Assembly (NCBI GenBank): GCA_963580455.1
Contig: OY756970.1
Span: 19,654,001-19,718,000, forward strand
Direction: 5' to 3'
Origin: Euonymus europaeus
Taxonomy: Eukaryota; Streptophyta; Magnoliopsida; Celastrales; Celastraceae
DNA length: 64,000 nt
The translations under genes and the position numbers were made by a program. Shown one piece after another: positions 53,641-64,000 of the stretch (within the stretch, counting starts at the first letter, position 1; every line of letters begins with the position of its first letter). The notes below the pieces were generated by a model. The model searched no databases and was not told where the DNA came from. It saw nothing but the letters and a program-made list of their open reading frames with translations.

Positions 53641-54834
53641 ATCGTGGTCCATTGTTTAAAGTAAAAGAATTTTTTCGGCTCAAAAAATAATATAAAGATT
53701 TAATTGGTCTAAAATTAAAAATAGAGAGATTTCTAATACTTATCCCTAACAACAATAATAATTTTTAAGAACAGGATTACTATATTAATTGACCATCACC
53801 GTCCAATTAAAATCATCCAATTCAATATATATATATATATATATACTTAAGACAACTCTAATGGGACACTTGAAAATGAAGCTGGAGATTTGAGAGTGTG
53901 TAAAGAGAGTGATTTGAAAAAATTTTATTAAAAAAATTTAAAGTGATAGAAAAAGTGAAATATGGTAGAAAAATATGATACAAATGATGTCGATACTTGA
54001 TATTTAGAGTGTGTGAATGAAAATTAAAAAAAAATGTATTGAAATATGTATTTTGTTGATTTGACTGTATTAAAAATCATATTTTAATGTAATAAAAATG
54101 GGACCGCGCTAAAAAATTTGGAAAGAAAATCACTCGAGTTCCATAAAAATCTTGGAAGTCATAATTCACATATTAGTGCTAGACTCAAAAGTACATATGT
54201 ATTCACCTTCTGGACCATTATCTGGCCCACAGTCCACAGATTAGTTCGTAGCCCCGAATAGTTCTTTATTTACAAATAAGTCCCTCAAGTACCTATAAAT
54301 TGATAGACAACAGAGGCGAAATGTTTCTGTTTTCGCCTCTGTGACTTGGTCTAGGAAGGAGCCGAGCTATTTCGGAGAATCTCTCAGAACCAAAGCGGGG
54401 CCTTATTGGCTGTGGATAGCTGCTTTTCTTTGGTACGTCCATTTTAGCTTGTTTCTTTTGCTGCGAAAAAATCAACCATGGAAATCTTGCCATGTACAGT
54501 ATTTGTTTCCATACAAGCCAGTCTTTTTAGGGTTACTTTTTGTTTTTTTTTTTCGCGCCGTCGATAAAGTCTGACTGTATTATCATACTCTCTCTTCTCC
54601 AAAATCGCCTCTCTGTCTCCTCTCTATGGTTTCGACTTGAGCTTTACTTCAATTTTCGTTCCCTTCTCTGCAATCCTTAACCGCATCTCGAGTTTCAATT
54701 TCACTGCAACGTAGGGACTCTGGTAAGTCTTAATTTTTAAGATTGGATTAGTTGAATCTGGGTTTTTTTAAAGTTCGTCTTTGGTTGAATATCATCAGGG
54801 TAGTGATCGAATTACTTGAATTCTTGGTGTTCTC

Positions 54835-54865
<31 letters not shown>

Positions 54866-54867
54866 GG
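54835..54867 (+). repeat. T10-G23 homopolymer tract
   Basis: Ten T residues are followed directly by 23 G residues, inside the putative leader intron of the bZIP gene. Runs of G this long are rare in plant DNA. The length is also the least reliable kind of base call. Confidence 0.9.
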
Positions 54868-55070
54868 TTATTTATTAATTAAAAACCCAATCCTCTACTT
54901 GCTAGTTTTTCTTTAGTATTGAATAATCTCACTTTTTGGTGTTGCTAGATGATATTGAAGACAACAGTTGGCTTCCCCCGGCAACTGGTTCATAATCAAT
55001 ATCTGAAATTTATCGCTTTCTGGCTATATTTCATAATTCGCTTTAGTTGATTTGCAATTCCTGGGTTGTA

Positions 55071-55862
55071 ATGGACGACGGGGAGCTTGATTTCTCAAAT
55101 CAAGAAGTGTTTCTGGGCACAAACATGGGGGAGATTCCAAGCAGTGGCTCTATGGATAGTTTTTTCGACGAACTTTTCAAGGACACTCATGCTTGCACTC
55201 ATACACACACTTGCAATCCACCCGGCCCAGATTACTCGCATTCACATACTTGTTTTCATGTGCATACCAAAATTCTGCCTGCAGCATCTGGGGATAAGGT
55301 TTCAACTGATGACACTGCAGAATCAGAAGATAAGAAGCCAAAGAAACGATCATCGGGGAATCGTGAGGCAGTTCGCAAGTATAGGGAAAAGAAGAAGGCT
55401 AGAACAGCATCTTTGGAGGATGAGGTTGTAAAGTTGAGGGCTTTGAACCAGCAATTGCTAAAGAGGTTGCAGGGGCAGGCGGCATTGGAGGCAGAGATTA
55501 CGAGGCTTAAATTTTTGCTGGTGGATGTCCGGGGGAGGATTGAAGGGGAGATTGGATCTTTTCCCTACCAAAAATCTGCTAATATGAATTTGGGTAATCC
55601 AAATCTGCCTGGTGCATATGTGATGCATCCATGCAACATGCAGTCTGCTGATCAGATGCATTGCCTTCATCCCGAAATGGAAGGCAAAAGTGGAGAGGGT
55701 ACATCAATGAATGGGCAAGGTTTCAATGGTTGTGAATTTGAGAACTTGCAGTGCATTGCAAACCAGAATTCAGGAAGCAAAGAGTTTCCCGGTTGTGGTG
55801 TTGGGAGTGTAGATACCAATGCCAATGCTTCTCGTACCAATAAGAGGAAAGGTGAAATTTAA
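55071..55862 (+). CDS. Group F bZIP transcription factor, zinc-deficiency sensor (bZIP19/bZIP23-like)
   Basis: A single coding exon of 263 residues; AtbZIP19 has 261. In Arabidopsis these nuclear factors bind ZDRE sites in ZIP transporter genes and are switched off by zinc bound to a Cys/His-rich motif. That sensor is present twice here: HACTHTHTC (40-48) and HSHTCFHVH (57-65). The basic region is NREAVRKYREKKKAR (97-111), with the N-x7-R signature seen as N97 and R105, followed by a leucine zipper from L115 through about 155. The start at 55071 gives MDDGELDFSNQEVF, the family N-terminus; the short frame extension to 55047 lacks an ATG. Zinc regulation is therefore likely at the protein level. 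The Thr/Asn-rich C-terminus ends NKRKGEI. Bases below 55071 probably include a spliced leader. Confidence 0.95.
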   Translation: MDDGELDFSNQEVFLGTNMGEIPSSGSMDSFFDELFKDTHACTHTHTCNPPGPDYSHSHTCFHVHTKILPAASGDKVSTDDTAESEDKKPKKRSSGNREAVRKYREKKKARTASLEDEVVKLRALNQQLLKRLQGQAALEAEITRLKFLLVDVRGRIEGEIGSFPYQKSANMNLGNPNLPGAYVMHPCNMQSADQMHCLHPEMEGKSGEGTSMNGQGFNGCEFENLQCIANQNSGSKEFPGCGVGSVDTNANASRTNKRKGEI

Positions 55863-58290
55863 AAGCCCTCTTCTTTGTTTCATAATGTCAGTGATTCCTT
55901 TTTATACCTTGCCAATATTTGGCAGACTTGGATTTTGCTTCATTTCATTTAGCATCTAAATTTTGCTAGGAGCATGTGGAACAAGCATGCATTTATGAAT
56001 TAAGGGTTCTTTATATTAACCTTTTGAGGAATCAAAAAGGCTGTGGCTGTTTTGAGGGCATTTGACTATTAGTTATTGCAAGGTCTATATGATAACATGT
56101 CGTGGAGAAGTTAGTAGCACGGTTTTCATTTCGGTCCAAGCAAAATTTGTTTGGTTGGGGTTGAAAAGCATTCAGTTTAGGAAAGCTTTTTCCTTTAAAA
56201 GCATTCTTTAACAAGTGTTGCAGTCCCTTTTGCATGTGCACGCGCATCTCTAGTAGTCTAGTGCGAACAATAAGAGGTAGGATAATGAATTCTCATATAT
56301 TGAAAATTAAAATCCTGCATTATAGCAATTAAAAAAAGAAGGTGGGTGGAATAATACCCAGAGATCTATCCATGGAAGCTTGTCAATCTTTTATGGCATG
56401 CTTGCTTATTATACAACTTTGCCTAATGAAGTCATCATGCTGTATAGTCTTTTAGCCTGATTTCTGGTAAATGCATTTTATTATATAATCTTTTTCCTTA
56501 TCTTTGTTAAATTTTCTATTTTGGCTGATACCCATCACGGTTTTTGTATCTACTTGATACTTTTTGAAATGACCTACTGGATAGGTTATAAGATTTTAGA
56601 ACAATTTTTCCTGGCATAAATTTAATTCTGCTCGTAACGTGGTTTTTTATGCTTTTCTTGCTAGTGATTGATCCTACCTAAAGTATCTAATCAGTTTAAT
56701 GATCTATCAAATGGTATGAATTGTGTAAAGGGTACTTCCCATTGTCTGGTTTTGTCCCCTCACCCTGCATTCTTTTGTATGTAAAGGATGTCTCGGAAGT
56801 GGCGGTAGGCTCTGGGACACATAATGGTTGTTACATACTTACATTCGTCATATACTGATTGTGATGTGGTCCTTTTTTTTTAGGAAGGGCTCGTTGTGGA
56901 ACTGTGAATTAGTGGACTCTTCAGGTAGCGTTGTTGGCGTTGTTCTTCCATGTCGTGGTGCTGCAGCTTTTGTTTCCTCAGGTGGACGGATGTTCTTTAT
57001 TTCTTTCGTCTTTTATATGTCCTCTTTGCCACCTCTTGGGTTCTCAAGTTTCATTGCCTATCTAGTTTAAACAACCTTTGTTGGATTTGTTGCTTGTCGA
57101 GCCGGGGGATTGACCTCGTGTCTATATTTGTAAACAGGGGACCTTGGTATGTCAATGACTAGTAGAATCTGTGAACACATTGTGATTTTTCCATCAAGTT
57201 CAATTCATTTTTATAAAGCTCTAATTGTTTTAGTTTCGTTTTGCAAGTGCAGTGGGGGGTAACTGATCGATTTAGTAAATGTTGATTTGCAGATCCTCAT
57301 TTATCTTTGATTAGGTGTAGGCATTCTTCCTCCTCGTGTGGTCCTTTTGCTTTTTCTTTTTGTTCCTCTTAATTTTTTAAGGGATGGTGCGATGTGTATG
57401 TGATACTATGAAATATATAAAGATTGTAATGTTTAACACTACTATTTATAAAATTATTCAGTAATGTCTTCGAAGTTGTCTCTAGCTACTTGAGAAGAAA
57501 AAAATTCACACACCAAACTTGGAATGTTAAATGGCTGATTATCATGTCATAAAAAAATAATATTCATATATGCCTTTGACAAGGACGACGTAGCAAGTTT
57601 TCCCATGATTCCTAGACACGGATTAGCTCTAGAGAAAATATTGTAGGGTTTGGATAATCTCACATGACACATTTAAGAGCGTGATTGTCATCAACATGTG
57701 TTTTCTTAATTTTGGATTGGCATGGTCTCCATGTCAATATTATTCATATTATTAGATGTGTCATGAAAATCTATCATCAATATTTGAGTAATTGTTGACT
57801 TTTTATTTATTTATTTCTTTTTTTTATATTAATGAGGAGAAATATTCAACAAAAACAAGGATATTCAATAGATTGGTGGGCTATATAAAGGGAGGTAGTT
57901 TTCTCCCTTTTATAACTCTCATCGTAATGATGAGAAATCTTACTCAAATTGATATCAAGGAAAATTTAAATACAAGACCTCTCATTTCCTATAAAGTAGA
58001 AAAATCAATCAAACTACCACTCAGTAGTTATTTATTTATTTTGAACATGTTTTTTTTCTTATATTATTTGAAACGTATTACAATGTGCCACACGTCATTT
58101 AGACTTTGGAGGTAGTAATAATTATCAAAATATATATATCCCACATCATATGGCCTTTATTAATTTTACTTGCTTCTCTCTCTAAACGTGTCAAATTTGC
58201 ATAAGCTACAGGGTTTCCGAAGGGAAGAAAAGGTCAAAAACCCAATCATTTTTTGCTCAAATGACGAATGAGTCCTCTCACTTTTTTATA
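55863..58290. other. bZIP 3' region and intergenic DNA
   Basis: The 3' UTR of the bZIP gene begins here and may be spliced: 56880-57060 is GC-richer than its surroundings (GGAACTGTGAATTAGTGGAC) and is preceded by TTTTTTTTAG, but I see no conserved protein in it. From about 57400 to 58290 the sequence is AT-rich without features. Confidence 0.5.
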
Positions 58291-58555
58291 CTCCTTCCGT
58301 TCCATTTTAATTGTTACTTATTCTCTTTTGGGATGTCCCAAAATACATGTTCATTTCAATTAATGAAAGCTATTTTTTTTATTTTTTCCTTATTTACCCT
58401 TAACTTGAAAAACTCAATAACCTGCGCATTAATTATAGTGTCAAAATATTTGTCATTATAAATAGGGTTATAAACGTCAAATTGAAAGGGAATTAAATAT
58501 TTTCTTAAACTGTGTGAAAAAATGGAGGAGGACAATTAAAATGGGACGGGGGGAG
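58291..58555. mobile_element. Stowaway MITE (Tc1/mariner family), 265 bp
   Basis: The left end CTCCTTCCGTTCCATTTTAA and the right end (minus strand) CTCCCCCCGTCCCATTTTAA are terminal inverted repeats with the canonical Stowaway start, and both continue TTGT. TA dinucleotides flank both ends (58289-58290 and 58556-58557), the expected target duplication. The interior is AT-rich and non-coding. Confidence 0.92.
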
Positions 58556-60652
58556 TATTTCAATTTCCAAAACCAACCCTCCTCTATTCCTCTCTTTCTA
58601 GTGTTTTTGAGTAAAATTTCACACACAAAAAGAAAAGGCAAAAGTAGAAGGTAGCTAATGGAGGGCGAACCTCTGCGCCATACCGGGATCGGCATCACAA
58701 TCCTCGGGACCTTCAAGGCTGTGTTGGTTCGGAGATGCCAGAGATAAGCCCACCAATATGGCGATCGTGAAGAGTGAATTCAAGGCAACGATGTCATCTA
58801 GTGGTTTTAAGTTGTTGCTAACGATGTTGTTTTAGTTATTATTTGCACTTGGGATGCATTGTGGTTATATTTATGGGCAGTAAGCTAAGCTCCATGATTG
58901 ATTGAATGGTGGTTAGATACATCCATCATCATTTGGACTTTGTTATCAAAATCTCCCCATCAACACGTTGCGTTTACTGGCTAATTTAGAGAATTCGAGA
59001 GACCCAAGGAAAACATATTTTAATATAAATGGCCCATCAATTTTTTGCACAAGACACCTACCCAACTGACTCTTTTTGAAATGTGAATTATTAGTGTTGT
59101 TTATACTCATGGTTGCCATGCACGCATGCCAAAAGAAAGTGAAAAGGTAGGGCTCTAGGGGTGTTAAGTGGTTGATTTTTAACATATTTTGATAAATCGC
59201 TTAGTTTAGTGAGTTATTTATTGATCGATTTTAAAGTTGTTTTAGTGAAAAATGGGGAATTTTTTCTTTTTAAAAAAAAGAACAATTTTTTTTGATTTTG
59301 TCAATTTTTTTACCTCGTTAGTAAAAGGACATTTAAGTTTTTTTATTTTAGTAGAATGATAGTTTACAAATAAGACCTCTTGCTTTTACAATTTGTTCCA
59401 AAAAAGTCCTCTACGGAAATATCTAAGGTGTCTGTTTGTCCAACTTGGGTCCACTAGAAAACGGATTTTTTTTATTTTTAAAGGATTGTTAGTACAGTGA
59501 ATGGCAATTATGAAAATAACTCTTCAATTTATTTATTGCAACAGAAAAGTCTATTATAAGGTCATGAGGTTCCGCAATTAGTTTCAATCTATAATTTAAA
59601 TCTAATAATTAAAACAGATATGTCACATCACATCACGCCATTATCCATTTATTAAAAAAAATATCCTTATTTTAAACCCAAAAAAATTCCAAAGATCAAG
59701 CCAAGTATATGTGATTATTATCGTTTTTCATTTGTAGGTAAGTATGTACTAGTCAGTGTTACAGTATATGAAAGGGCTGAGGGGAGATTTTAATCAAAGT
59801 TATGATGGAGAGCTTTTGCCAACCAGGTTAGGTCGGCACCCCATTACATGATTAATAATGTCAAGTGTATGATTTGTCTTGAGGTCAAATGTTTCGTCTT
59901 ATCCTAACTCAACTAAGTTTAATATAGGTGTCCGGGATCTCCTGTTTATCTAAGTGTAATATTTTTTTTTCATTCCTATTTGATACTCACTTTTTTCCCT
60001 CCACACAAATTAGGAAATTTGAATTCGTATCATTAAAATAATAAATTTAATTCATTTTTTCCTAATATATCTTTCAATTACTCCACTCACAATTTATTAT
60101 TGTTGTAAAATTTAACTTCATTGATTAATTAATAAATAAAGATGTATAATAAATGAGGGTAGATTAATAAATTAGTGATTTTTGACTTATTTTCATTAAG
60201 TAAGAAAGTGAATTATCATTTAAAACAAACCAAAATAAAAATATAACATATCAAATAAGGTCGGAGGTAGCAGTGAAAATGAGTAAATGACCCGGGAAAA
60301 TATTTAAACTTCACTATATTATTATTCCCAAAAGATTAAAAAAAAATCATAGTGACAGCTATCGATTATGATTCCGACCATTTATTTTTACCTTCTTTTT
60401 AATGACCCAATCATCCAATTTATCACCAAAACAAATTCAAATGAATAATGACATTCAAATCGCCCTAAGGAATTTTTTATAAGGACTCGAACTTAATTTT
60501 GCACAAACAAAACATAATTACAAATTGGTTCAAAATCAACAACTTAATCCATACATAAAAGGGTAAATTCTAGGGCACCACATCCAAATCAAACACCACA
60601 AGAAAGCAAAAATACAAAATCCTAACCACAAATTCTTCCTCATCCTCATCCA
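58556..60652. other. Intergenic region
   Basis: About 2.1 kb. A GC-richer patch at 58650-58790 (GGAGGGCGAACCTCTGCGCC) has no long frame and is not recognised. The remainder is AT-rich. The last few tens of bases (from about 60570) would be the HIPP 3' UTR on the minus strand. Confidence 0.55.
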
Positions 60653-61680
60653 TCACATGATGGAACACGCTTGCGGGTTCTCATCACTGAAAGCAGTAGT
60701 GTACCTAACTTCAGTGGAGCTGGCACGTGCGAGCTGGACAGTCCGTGGGTCCATGGCGTTTCGCACGTACCCAGCTGGGGCCTTCTTGTCATACACACCC
60801 GCAGCATACGGGTGCTGAACCACGTCGTAAGGAACGTATGGCCATATCTCTGCCCTCTTACCCGTCCGATGAGCGACACGTGACACCACCTTGGAGGGCT
60901 CCACGTATCCAGCGACTGTGAGTTTGCTGGATTTGCGGTCCACGTTCACAAGCGTCACGCCCTTCATTCCCTCCACGGACCTTTTCACCTTGCGCTCGCA
61001 TCCTTCGCAGTCTATTTTTATTTTGATCTCCACCGTCTGATCACAAAAACATCATTTGTTACACAAAGTCAGATAGAGACACGTATTAAACCGACGCAAC
61101 AAAAGATAGGATGTAGCAATAGTATTATTCTAAAAAAAGTTTCATCAAGCTGTCGTTCTTTTGTCGTGACGTAGGTAATAGACCAAAATGCCCTTACCCT
61201 TTTAGGAAATGAGGACCGAGATTTTTATCAACAGATCTCTAAGCAGAAGGAAAAGATCTGCCAGTACATGGTAAGCAACAAACAGCACAGACCCGCTGAT
61301 ACAACTCTTTTTTTTCCATCTGATTTGCACCCAATTGAAAGCAAAATTCAGTCGCTTAAAACGCCATCGTAATAATCATATTGTTTTTCCAATTAGTATT
61401 CGATTATGAGGAAGATGACCCCAAATTCAACGGCAAGACGACCTTAACAGACAAAGAGGGTAAAAGGAACAAATGAATAAAGAAGAACGGCTCATCCGGG
61501 TCGGGTGGGATTTGAATTTCGAAGAGAAACTACAGATCCAGACATAAAACTCAAATGGAAGGACATACAAGCAAAGAAAAGCTTCACTAGAGCAAAACAT
61601 ACCTGAAACTGTCTTCGTTTCTTGTGGCTGTGATTTGAAGAGCAGTCAAAGAAATCTGAAACATGATCGAGAACACCCAT
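60653..61680 (-). CDS. Heavy metal-associated isoprenylated plant protein (HIPP26-like)
   Basis: HIPPs are metallochaperones that combine a heavy-metal-associated (HMA) fold with a prenylated C-terminus. Two exons (61680-61603 and 61036-60653) encode 153 residues, the length of Arabidopsis HIPP26. The N-terminus is MGVLDHVSDFFDCSSNHSHK. The HMA domain starts at about residue 28 with VEIKIKIDCEGCERKVKRSV; the metal-binding pair is C36 and C39. Then come TVAGYVEPSKVVSRVAHRTG, the conserved block YVPYDVVQHPYAAGVYDKKA and the C-terminal ARASSTEVRYTTAFSDENP before CSIM, a CaaX box expected to be farnesylated. In HIPP26 this targets membranes and allows contact with the ATHB29 regulator under drought. 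The intron is 566 bp. No lesions were found. Confidence 0.95.
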
Positions 61681-61850
61681 TTTTTCTGAACTTTTACAGA
61701 TACTTGAATAAAGATGGATATTAAGATCGAATTTACACGAATATTCCACTTGAGTAGCAAATACTAAACACAATATCTGTTGCAGAGAAAATATGACGAC
61801 GTAAAGAAAGTTGGTATTATTGAGGAGGAGTGGAGGACAAGGGGTCCTCC

Positions 61851-61857
61851 ATTTATA
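61851..61857 (-). promoter_or_regulatory. TATA box of the HIPP gene
   Basis: The minus strand reads GTCTATAAAT here, about 171 bp upstream of the HIPP start codon, giving a leader of roughly 140 bases. Confidence 0.55.
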
Positions 61858-64000
61858 GACAGCTTTTTTTTAATTGAAATCCAGACCATTGGTTGCTTTA
61901 TTGGTTCGATCCGCTCTCCACGCGTCCATGTTTGAATTTGGTGATCCATGGTTCAACGAGGCTATCCATGCACCGCCCAACTTGGCACGATGAGCAGCTT
62001 TGGTAACTATGTGAACCTCATAGTTTGGTGGGGACGGGACTTTGAGTTTGGGTCCCACACGGCTTTAACATATCTTGGAGCCTTCGATCAGAAGTAAACT
62101 AATCTTTGTTTGTGCACATAATAATATCCTTATTTTATGACCAGTCTCCCTGCATGCGTCTTTACTCACTGACACAGATCAGATTCTATCTTGTTCAAGC
62201 TCTCGGATTCTTCTAATCGATAATAATATTATATTAATTTTTATTCTGATATTAATAAATATTGGCCGTTAAATTGGTGTAATGAAATTCTTAATTTGAA
62301 TATGTATGGATTCCATAAGATAAAGTGAAAAGTGTAAGGAATCAACCCATGCATTAAAGATTTAAAGGAACTGAAGCTTGCTCTTACGTACAACTATTCT
62401 ATCAGATCTTAAAGTAGCTTCGGTCTCCTCCTTGACTGTTTATAAGGCCTTTGGGGGAGTGGTTATTACCTATTAAGGATATTAGAAGAAGATTACAAGG
62501 ATTTGATTCCTGGAAAATCATGTTCGCCGAGGTGGAAATAATGCGCGCGGTTCACTTGCATGCAGGCTAAGGAGGCTCTGAGTTTGGATAGTTCTCGGTC
62601 ATGGTCGATGGAGGGGGTTAATGGATGCTATACGAAGTGACAATAGTCTGAGGTTTTCTTCATGATTAATGCAGCCTGAGGACCTGCGTTTCTTCCGTCA
62701 AATTTCTAGCAGTTTGCTCTTAGGCTTTCATATCATGTTTTTTCAACGTGCTGTCGAGGGAAGTTCTTTCCCTTTGTACTGTGTGATGGTTTTCTCCATC
62801 ATGTGTTAGTACTCACGTTCACTTGCAAACTTACTGAATGATAATCAATCGTGGGGGTTTCTTCCCCTAGCTCTAATTTCAAAAAAAAATTTGAAGCTTG
62901 AACTATGTAGATATATATATATACGAGTAGTGAATATGTCAAACCGTTAATGTATTCACACTTAATATAATAGAATAAACCCTGCCAAGTTCCAGATAAA
63001 TTAAAGAGGGGGTTATAGCTGATCACTTCTCTTCACGAATGCTTCTTTAAATGTTTTGATGGGTTCAGTGGGTTGTGTCAGCTGCCAAATGGCATGTGGT
63101 TACAGAATATGTTTGGTAGAAGGTCTAAATTATATGAAATTAATAGCTAGCGTATAAATTATCAAATAAGTTGTTGATGATTGCTAAATATATCTGAAGT
63201 TATGATAGCGTGTAAATTATCAAATTACAACATAATTTTCTGGAAAAGACCAGCTAACAAAACAAGTAAAACAAGTAGAGAATACAAAAGGCCAGTGGTT
63301 TCGAAGACATTTTCAACACCCTAGTGTTTTCTTGTGTGCAAGTGTGAACTCCAAAGCCAGTTGGTATTAACCTTATTATGCCGACTAAGACTAATAATGA
63401 TTATCTTTTGATTATTGGGTCTCCACTACACATGCATGTTTGATCCGATCTTATCATTATAAAAGTACAATATTTTTAGCGGCGTGAAGTTCATGCATGG
63501 AAGGCACTCACTCATCACAATTCACACAGGGGACACTTCGGTATGCAATTATACAATTTTTGGCTCTACGCCGACGATATCTCTGTAATTGCATTTTTGT
63601 TTGAATTAGATTATTGGATTGAATTGGTATATGAAGGGGCTAAATTTGGTATTAGGCCCAAATCCAATCCAATGGCCCGCAGGGATAAGCCCAATTAAAC
63701 TTTGTGTAGTACGTACACGTACAAGGCCTACGTCCAAGATACACACCTGGATCGCCAAAGATGGATCCAATATATCATCACCGTCATCAATAGCCCGGCA
63801 CGCGCAGACTTCATTGGGCTCAGCAAGTCCAAAGATTTGGCCCGAGTGCCGAGCTCACCACCTTTAATAATATATTATGCATTTTAATGAGAATCAAAAT
63901 CAAAATCTTTCAACCTCATGCGATTTTACCCATAGAAATTCGCCATAGGACTATCATTCAAGTGATTTTATACTTTTATGTGATCACTATGTCCAAATCT
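61858..64000. other. HIPP promoter and intergenic DNA
   Basis: The first part is the upstream region of the HIPP gene. No gene-like frame is seen up to the end. A TA run lies near 62908-62920. The words GGCCCAAATCCAATCCAATG and GGCCCGCAGG near 63654-63690 resemble repeat DNA. The frames at 63619-63887 have no protein features. Confidence 0.5.

Larger units (their letters stand above)
51311..55070. other. Intergenic region with repeat traces and the bZIP leader
   Basis: About 3.8 kb. A possible LTR remnant occupies part of 52790-53640, with a short open frame (53267-53449) inside it. A TA microsatellite lies at 53826-53846. From about 54580 the sequence is CT-rich and looks like a bZIP first leader exon: CTCTG followed by GTAAGT at 54724 is a good donor, and TGTTGCTAG near 54949 a possible acceptor, so the 5' UTR is probably split by an intron carrying a T10-G23 run. 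Confidence 0.5.

Noticed and set aside
63619..63887. Two overlapping plus-strand frames near the window end
   Set aside because: Neither has coding character; the GGCCCAAATCC-type words look like dispersed repeat DNA.

Overview
The window is nuclear DNA from a flowering plant, most likely a eudicot. It is AT-rich, has many-exon genes with GT-AG introns, and encodes plant-specific families: an R2R3-MYB repressor, a ROP GTPase, a zinc-sensing group F bZIP, a heavy-metal isoprenylated protein, and a GH35 beta-galactosidase with a lectin tail. Non-autonomous elements typical of angiosperms are present. I cannot name the species. Exon borders were assigned by reading splice sites and checking that the phases add up.

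Layout. 1-720: last exon of an actin-depolymerizing factor (+). 2643-4967: broken but intron-containing copy of the 20S proteasome alpha-7 subunit gene, with a SINE in its second intron. 8396-9218: MYB4/MYB308-type repressor (-). 12562-17624: membrane-anchored peroxisomal ascorbate peroxidase, nine exons (-). 17625-24773: repeat-rich, gene-poor stretch with a TIR element of about 1 kb and a truncated phosphoacetylglucosamine mutase pseudogene. 24774-36090: complete 17-exon UPL3/KAKTUS HECT ubiquitin ligase (+), with a GC-rich TIR element in intron 12. 37305-41911: complete 19-exon beta-galactosidase (-), tail to tail with UPL3. 42516-44177: decayed multi-exon locus I could not identify. 46177-48779: type I ROP GTPase (+). 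49807-50597: UBC28/UBC10-like E2 (+), whose last 3' splice site lies in a perfect 76-bp tandem duplication. 51053-51310: possible small secreted protein (-). 55071-55862: bZIP19/bZIP23-type zinc-deficiency regulator (+). 58291-58555: Stowaway MITE. 60653-61680: HIPP26-like metallochaperone (-). The rest is intergenic DNA and repeats.

The genes look like independent single loci, not a cluster or pathway. Three belong to ubiquitin-proteasome biology (the alpha-7 pseudogene, UPL3 and the E2), but nothing suggests this is more than chance. I found no CRISPR array, no intact autonomous transposon, no convincing tRNA or rRNA gene, and no clearly new multi-gene system. The most notable findings are the duplicated splice acceptor in the E2 gene, the unidentified decayed locus at 42.5-44.2 kb, and the two pseudogenes whose lesions can be read base by base.
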